Positions 56,740 to 64,000 of a stretch of 64,000 nucleotides of DNA are shown here, one piece after another (the first letter of the stretch is position 1; the number at the start of each line of letters is the position of its first letter). The translations under genes and the position numbers were made by a program. Source of the stretch: Sipunculus nudus (Eukaryota > Annelida > Sipuncula > Golfingiida > Sipunculidae); contig CM049313.1 in NCBI GenBank assembly GCA_026874595.1, forward strand, positions 10,413,508-10,477,507. The letters are read 5' to 3'. The notes below the pieces were generated by a model. The model worked only from the letters and a program-made list of their open reading frames with translations, ran no database searches and was not told the origin of the DNA.

Positions 56740-58075
56740 GGGTGCACACAACATAAAAAGAATGTCGCTGGCAACACCAGTCTTGTATACGATGAAGCTA
56801 TCAGAGATATACATATGCCAAATTTCAGACTGATATGTCAAACCCCTACTACGAAATAAGCAGGCACATACACTTTGCAAAAATAATTGTAGGTAGCGCC
56901 ACCAGTCTTGTACACGATAAAGCTATCCGATATGTATAAATATGCCCAATTTCAGGATGATGTAATACATTCCTCCGAAGAAATAAGCAGGCGCATACAC
57001 TGTGCAAAAGTCATTGTAGGTGGCGACACCTGTCTTGTGAACGAGGAAGCCATCATAGACACATACACAGGTCAAAATATCAGGATAATTCATCAAACTT
57101 TCCTTGAGTTTGATGCACTGGGTTGACCAGGCTTAGGTAAGAAAGGCAGTTGCCCCCGAGTAAACTGTGACAAATTGCAATTTCGAATATGAGTCACGTG
57201 ACCAACACTTGCACAAAATTTAGTAATCCCAGCTCCTATTGTTTCTAAGATAGTCATGTTAGTATGCTTACTTGGAAAATGACTAATTTAAATTCCTGTA
57301 TATCGGCCAAAATTCTTCAATCCAAAACCATTTGAATAAACTTGAGGGATCAGTGTCTCTGGGATCATTTCTGTGAAATATTGAACCAATTATCTGAATG
57401 ATTTTTGAGAAGAAGTTTTTTTTAGCTTTTCCCCGATAAAATGTAAGTTAATGCAGGTGGCGCCACAAAACACTCAGTCCCATAAAATTTGACAGATTTT
57501 TGCTTAAAATTTGGGGATGCTGGCTCCTGCTATTCCTGAGAAATTATGGATTAATTAACTGATGACTGATTACCCCTGTACAGAAACGGTCGATGCAGGT
57601 GGCGCCACCAATACCTCAATTTCAAATATGTCTCAGGTGACCAACATTTGCATAAAATTTGGTGATGATAGCTCCAGTTGTTTCTGAGATTGTTATGAGA
57701 AAGTATGCTTTTTGGACAGATGACTAAGTTCAACTACCGGTAACTCGGCAAAAAATTACCGAAATTGAACCATTCGAACAAAACTCAGAGAGATTGTTCC
57801 TGGAATAATTTATGTGAAATACTGGACAATTTGGCTGAACAGTTTCGGAGAAGAAGATTTTTAAAGGTTTTTAAGCTTTTCCCCTATAAAATCTAAGAAA
57901 ATGCAGTTAGTCAAAAAATAAGCAGAATCCGATAGAGTTTTATAGATGACTCATTTTTGGCATAAAATTTGGGGATGCTAGCTACTGCCGTATTCGAGAT
58001 ATATTGGTTTAACGTACAGACGACGGGCCACGCCACACCATCGCATAAGCTCACAGGTTCGCTAAAAAGGGTGAT
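56740..58075. mobile_element. Non-autonomous element with degenerate repeats carrying GGTGGCGCCACC
   Basis: Related segments near 56765, 56893, 57018, 57455 and 57595 contain GTAGGTGGCGCCACC-like words, CCAGTCTTGTACACGATAAA and AAGCTATC, followed by AAATTTGGGGATGCTAGCT-type blocks. The right end reads CATAAGCTCACAGGTTCGCT before AAAAAGG. It resembles the 15.7-16.7 and 53-54.3 kb elements in style. No coding frame. Confidence 0.6.
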
Positions 58076-59065
58076 CGGATGCAGCGCTGGTTTCTCATGT
58101 AGCGTGAACTACAAATAAAAGGAATAAAAAAGGATTTACCATTCATGAATGTATGAATACATGAATATCATGTTTTATACACTTGCTCACCGATCATTAA
58201 TTTCACAATTACACGGAGTAAAATTAAACAAGAATATTTCGTTACATGGTTACCACTCAATCGTCTGATACATATATGATTAGCAATACTACCATGAATG
58301 AAAATATATAAATAAAGGGATGATTCAGTTGACAAAATACATACTTCATAATAAAATGTATGAATTGTGGTGCTAAACCTTAATTAATCTAGTATGAGAT
58401 ACAAGTTCAAAAGATCAAATGGAATACAATGACATAACAAGTTTAGTTTGGTGTACTTACTTTAATGCTTTACTTTTTACTTTAAGTAACCCTTAAAGAA
58501 ATAAGGAGAGTTTTTCTGTCTTAAATGTGTATCGTTATGAACACAACATATGTAGCATACTTATCATGTGTTAACAGTTGCAAATGTTCTAGCTAGGTTG
58601 TTCATCCTTCGTCACAAACTATTAATAACAGAGTCAAACACTTTATACTGACGGCCATTTTTCTTAGTGGCAAACAATCCATGATATCTGGACACAACAT
58701 GTGCTATAATATGAATAAAGACATGTATGATAAATTCGGTTTGAGCTCAGGTTTGTACACATACACAACTTGAACAATATCAGTTCAACAGAGTTATCAA
58801 CATAGATAATAAACCTGATTACTAGCATATGACATGTAAATAAATCGTGCACAAATCCTGATGTAGATCGTTGAAGTTTCCATTACAACAATCTGAATGG
58901 AAATCGGCACATCGGGTCTCGGCTAAACTTGACAAGAATCATCCTAAAATAACGGATAAACCGTACTCTGAGTCTGGCAGCTTTCTGTATTCTAAATACG
59001 AGCGTGAATAGAATTTAGAAGAGAGGATACACTTATTTACATACCTTATCAAAGAAATCTGGAAG
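58076..59065. other. AT-rich spacer
   Basis: No gene, repeat array or element end recognised between the repeat element on the left and the LINE C poly(A) on the right. Confidence 0.5.
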
Positions 59066-59218
59066 TTTTTTTTTTTATTTCAACCACAAACACAATACAA
59101 ACATTGACACTGCACGTGAAACACTTCACATTTCAGTCGCATAAAATGCATGTTTTACTATAGTTAGATAAATACAAGCACAAAAACAATGAACAGAATA
59201 CACTGAGTCCATGTAAAC

Positions 59219-62200
59219 TTAATAACTTAACATGGAAGATATAGTCCTCCATGTTTCATAATATCGATTTTTAAAATTTAAATTTTTACTTGCTATATGC
59301 TTTTCAATTTCAAAAACATATTTTATTTGTTGCTTTACCCTTATCCAATTTAATTTCACCTGTTCTAGACGAGCAGAGTAAATGGAGTATTTCACTAAAA
59401 CAAGAAGTAAATTTAAATCATTTCTGCCCTTTATCTTTCCAAGCAAGACGTCTCTTTTACTTAAAACAATTCTCTCATTAGTGTGTTCATTCCACCATTC
59501 AGTAAAATGACTCCATAATGTAACTAAATGAGGACATAACCAAAACATATGTTCTAGATTTTCTACCTCGCACTTACAAAAAATACAACTACTATCTGAT
59601 TTTACCTTCCACTTAGTTAACCAGTAATTGTTTATTAATATATCATGCAATATTCTAAACTGCAAAAAGCGATATTTCACATTAAAACATGTTTTAAAAG
59701 GAATAAAAAAGACTTCATTCCAGTCTATATCTTCATCGGTATCAACATATTTACTGATATTTGAAGTTAATTTTAAAAATGAGTGTTTTTGTACATAAAA
59801 TGAATACAACCTTTTTGAATCACATCTATCAAATTTAAGGTCACAATCAATACACAGTTCAGTTGATAATGGTTTCTGCGTAAGAATATTGGGCACATTA
59901 ATTAATTCAATATTTTTCCTCACAATAGACACTGTTGCCCTCCACTTCATATAGAATCTTGGTAAAACACCCCGTTTTTGCCACTCTCTAAAAGGTATAA
60001 CTTCACCATTTTCATTAAAAAGATCCCTCACAAGTTATAAACCAGCCTGGAATAAGTTAACATAAAAGAAATTGGTTTTTAAATAAGAATTAAACCATAC
60101 AACCTGATCATATACGTTTTCAGTATCATACCTAATAATATACCAAGCTCTCAGTACTCCAGAATAAAAGGTATCAATTTGCTTTACAGAATTCTTAAGC
60201 ATGTACATTGTGTATGAGCAATAAAAAATCATCCCTGGTAGGGTACAGAATTTTTTCAGATTATATTCCCATAACAGTTTCCATGGCCCATAGGTTCCAT
60301 ACATATATTTCTTAACCCATCTCAGTTTACAGGTATTAATAATGGCTGAGGTGCTTTTAAACCTCCATTTCAGTCTTTTGTATAAGAACATTACGTTTTA
60401 ATTTTTCTCTCTTTCCTCTTCATATAAAGTTAAATATAATTGTATTCACTTTCTGTATAACAAATTTTGGAATACACAAACATTAGAAACAATACTGAAG
60501 TTGTGATATTAAAAATGATTAAACAATTTGAATTCTACCTATCATTGTCAGATTACGGCATTTCTAGCTGTTAACAAGCTTGCTAATTTTGTCAATTTAT
60601 TCATGAAAATTTAGTTGTTCTGCTTTTTCTTTACTATATGAAATTGAAATACCAAGAATAGTAAGTGTGTCACCCGGCCATTTAATACCAAATGGTGTAT
60701 CTTCATTATCTTTTTCTAAACCTAGCCAAAGCCCTTCTGTTTTTTCCATATTTATTTGCAAACCAGAAAAATTACCAAATAATTTAATTTCTTTAAATAA
60801 ACAGGAGGCAGATTTTTTATCTTTGATAGTTGCTGTAACATCATCAGCATAGCAGAACATTTTAATATGGTTATTTTCTACTTGTAAACCCTCGATTTTA
60901 TCATTTTGCTCTATTTTGGTTGCCAATGGGATAGGATAAATAAATAAGGTGATAAAGGGTCACCTTGTCGGACATCTCTTTCTATCTGTATACGCTCTGA
61001 AAGATGTAAATTGTTTATTACGTTACTAAATATGTTGGTATACATCAATTGGATCCAGTTTATAAAATCTACTCCAAAGTTCATTTTTCTAATATCTGAA
61101 ACATAAAGGCCCATTCCAATGAGTCAAAAGCCTTTTTAAAGTCGACTGCAAATAGTATACCTGGTATATGTTTTTCCTATTATATGGAAATAAATCTGAT
61201 AGAAATCCTGTAACATCATGAATGTCTCGACCTTTGATGAAACCAGACTGGTTATTTATTTTTTGTACAGCAGACATTTCTCCCTGCTTTTTTGAAAAGT
61301 TAAAGCTGTCAATCATATAATTACCAAAGATGTGCCAAAATTTTTTGTAAAATTCAACAGGTATTCCATCACTCCCTGGGCTTTTATTTGATTTCATAGT
61401 CTTTAGAGCTTTTAAACATTCTTCAGATGTGAGTGGACCTTCACAAGATAATTTTTCATCTTCCGACATCATTGACATTTTAAGATCTTTTAAATAATTT
61501 TTAATTTCACCTGGTGTCATCTTTAGATCTGAACTATATAGTTTTGTATAAAATTTTCTTTGAATCTCCAATATCTGCTTAGGATCTGTCACATTTCCAT
61601 CCGGGTCTTTCAACTTATTTATATTTTTCTTTGTATGGTTCCGTTTTTCAAGGTTTAGGAAATATTTATTACTTCTCTCACCCTGCTCATACCATCTGAC
61701 GTTTGACCTAATAATAGCCCCTTCTGTTTTATCATGTTCTATCTTTTTTAATTCAATTTTTATCTGGTTATAGGATTGTCTCAACTGTTCTTTTTACATT
61801 TTCATTGGTTTCAGCCTCTAATTTTTCTTCAATGAATTTTAGTTCCTCAAATAACTTTTTCCCGTTGTACTGTATTCTTTTTATTTTTCTTTCCAAAGGG
61901 AACACAATATTCTTTTATCTTATATTTAATGTATTCCCATTTTGTTTGGGCATTTGTTATACATTCACTTTCATTTTGCCATACTTCATTTTGATTAATT
62001 AAATGTATTATAAAATCACTGTCATCTAAATAAGAAGTATTCATTTTCCAGTAACCTTTACCTTTACTTTCTTGCTTCATTTCTATTTTAAGTTTAACTG
62101 GACTGTGATCAGAATGATAGGCTGCCTCTATACAAATATCATCAACATAATCATATAGTGAGTTGGATATCAACCAGTAGTCCAGCCTACAACGGGTAAC

Positions 62201-62800
62201 TGGATTATTTCTTCTCCATGTATATCTTTTTTTTTGTTTGGATATCTCCTCCTCCATACATCGGTTATATCAAATGTCTCACATATAGAGATTAAAATGT
62301 CTCTGACCTGATTTTTATTATCATGTAAATTGTCTATTTTATCTAATCTATTGTCAAGAACAATGTTGAAATCCCCACCCAGAATAATATTACTTCTCCC
62401 TTGTTGGTTTTGCTCCATCAATTTCTCCATTAGAGTCCTAAAAAATATTTTTTGTTCATTTAGGCTATTCGGTGCATATATATTGATCAACAGAAACGGA
62501 TTATTTTCAATTATACAATTTAACATAAGCAATCTACCATTTTCAAATTCATGAATTGCTTTACCTGAATATCCAATTCATTACAAATTAAAGTAGCCAC
62601 ACAACGACTATTATTATTCCCATGAGTATAATAAATCTTTGCACCCCATTCATTCGTCCAAATCGCTTCATTCTGTTCACTGCTTTAAGTTTCTTGAAGA
62701 AATGTTATTTCTGTTTTCTCCTTATGCAGTAATCTAAATAATGATCTTCTTTTTCTGGTTTTATTAAGTCTTCGAAAATTTAATGTTTTAATATTTAAAT
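59219..62800 (-). pseudogene. LINE C ORF2, frameshifted
   Basis: Pieces in order: endonuclease start (TLNFRRLNKTRKRR, ITFLQET), INIYAPN and IILGGDFN (62532-62170), CRLDYWLIS and YHSDHSPVKL (62257-61847), linker and SNKSPGSDGIPVEFYKKFW (61784-61089), RQGDPLSPYLF (61114-60911), FCYADDVTATI (60926-60597), thumb (60391-60035) and a C-terminal part (60031-59219) with CIFCKCEVENLEHMFWLC, a clear CCHC pattern. At least five frame changes and an early stop make it inactive. All domains survive, so it is younger than LINE B or D. Confidence 0.88.
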
Positions 62801-63589
62801 TACAGCTGCAACTATTGAACACTTCAAGTAAATATAATATGTTTTACCGCATACAGAGATATATCAAACATGTCAGAGACTCATCAGTGCATTAAGGTTA
62901 CTAGGACAGTACAATACCTGCAGGGCAAACACATTTTCACCCTGCATTGGCCTTGACACAAGAAACACACATTGACTATTTAAAGGACACATAAGAGGCT
63001 TACTAAAAGCTTTAGTTCCCTCTGTTGTTGGGTTGACCTATTTTAAGCTTCCCCCAACAAATACCACTACTACGGTCCTGCAATGCAATGTTGTGAAACC
63101 GCAAAACCATCCAGGCACACTTTCTTTTCATGCCACCCTTTGCAAAATAATTTAGTGCAAGTGTACCTTTGAAAAACATCTGTACTTAAACTCAAAATTC
63201 ACAGTTAAATACATGTGATACCAGGATATCTTTGAAAGTAACATACGTACATATAAAAAAAGTTTTATAATATTTGGTATAGTAAATTAACATTTAAACA
63301 TGTAACAATGATTTAGTAATTGTTAATTGCATTTAAAATACAGTATCCAAAAGGCAAGACAATATTAGATAATAAATGGTTCACTTAGGTTCAGCTATGA
63401 CATTAAACTTTGTGTATATTATATTACAGCCAAAATGTAAACTACAGGGTATAATACTGAACAGAAACTTACTATAATTGAAATACATATACAGGGTACA
63501 CTCAGTTTGTACCACAGATCCTCCATATGACAGTAGCATAAATTGATATAGATAATGTGCATCTTAGTTCAACGTACTAATGAAAATAC

Positions 63590-64000
63590 TTATTTTAAAA
63601 GAACATAACAAGTAGACTTTATCTTGAACAATGAAATATTCAAAATTTCACAGAATAAGGGTTTTTTTAGTTTGTTCAAATGGTTGATATGCACAAGTGA
63701 ACCATCCTCCGTTTTCACAATTACTTTTCCATCAGAGGTCCATGCCAGTTGAACTTTGTGTTCTTTAGCTGCCAGTAACAACTTGAATCTATAATCAGTT
63801 AGATCTTCCACAATATAGAAGCCTGTTCCTTTTAGCAATTTTCTTTTCGTTATCACATTCTGTCTACATGCGTAGCTAACAAATTTGATCAGAATTGGCC
63901 GGTTCTGTTTCCCTGTGCGTCCTACCCTGTGCATCCTGTCAATCATCCAGGGCTCAACTTGGGCTCCAATCTTCTAAAAAATTTTCCAGACTTTATCTCT
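63590..64000 (-). pseudogene. LINE C ORF1 C-terminal part (partial)
   Basis: The frame reads IDRMHRVGRTGKQNRPILIK, then KRKLLKGTGFYIVEDLTDYR and GKVIVKTEDGSLVHINHLNK. This is the RRM plus C-terminal domain of an L1-type ORF1p, comparable to IENAHRTG...RHIIARLYSRP in LINE A. An in-frame TAG lies near 63972, upstream of the open part, so the copy is broken. It is probably the ORF1 of LINE C, about 0.8 kb before ORF2. Confidence 0.75.

Larger units (their letters stand above)
59066..64000 (-). mobile_element. LINE C: nearly full-length, inactivated L1/Tx1-like element, running off the window
   Basis: On the - strand: ORF1 remnant from the window edge to about 63590, an ~0.8-kb spacer, ORF2 remnant from about 62800 to 59219, a short 3' UTR, and poly(A) at 59076-59066. 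It is the same type as LINE A with more decay. The 5' end is outside the window, so a target-site duplication cannot be tested. Confidence 0.82.

Overview
The window is animal nuclear DNA: AT-rich, intron-rich and full of decayed mobile elements. I see no prokaryotic operons, CRISPR arrays or rRNA. Short multi-exon genes, several L1/Tx1-type LINEs, tRNA-derived SINEs and Helentron-like elements with internal tandem repeats fit a lophotrochozoan, most likely a bivalve mollusc. That taxonomic guess rests on repeat style and is only moderately sure.

Host genes lie in the left 28 kb. On the + strand (2357-11044) are the last seven coding exons of a beta-propeller (WD-repeat) protein with a coiled-coil tail, which I call WDR93-like. 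Its 5' half lies outside the window or was not recognised. Converging on it from the - strand (27724 to 17979) is a complete six-exon RBM8A/Y14 gene, the exon-junction-complex RNA-binding subunit (167 aa, all splice phases consistent). In human, WDR93 sits beside PEX11A and RBM8A beside PEX11B, so the linkage seen here may be ancestral.

The introns of both genes are full of repeats. They include a 32-bp minisatellite that has copied a splice donor ten times (5367-5686), two copies of a tRNA-headed SINE, three copies of a 120-bp hairpin-core repeat, a 180-bp tandem Helentron-like element, a CR1-like LINE tail, and several smaller families.

From 28 kb to the right edge I find no host gene. The region is a LINE graveyard holding one striking element. 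LINE A (+, about 38.7-51.35 kb) has an intact ORF1 (319-331 aa) and an intact 1251-aa ORF2 (endonuclease, reverse transcriptase, CCHC), and ends in poly(A). A 15-bp sequence just outside each end matches at 14 of 15 positions, which reads as a target-site duplication spanning both ORFs. Yet the ORFs are 7.66 kb apart, against about 0.6-0.8 kb in the two related elements nearby. The extra DNA holds a 4-kb interval bounded by perfect 17-bp inverted repeats, a decayed LINE fragment and a degenerate ~155-bp satellite. Other LINEs are B (-, 29.6-33.87 kb, RT core deleted), C (-, 59.07 kb to window end, frameshifted but nearly full length), D (-, 41.2-41.95 kb fragment), E (+, 28.96-29.35 kb fragment) and F (+, 23.8-24.27 kb, CR1-like).
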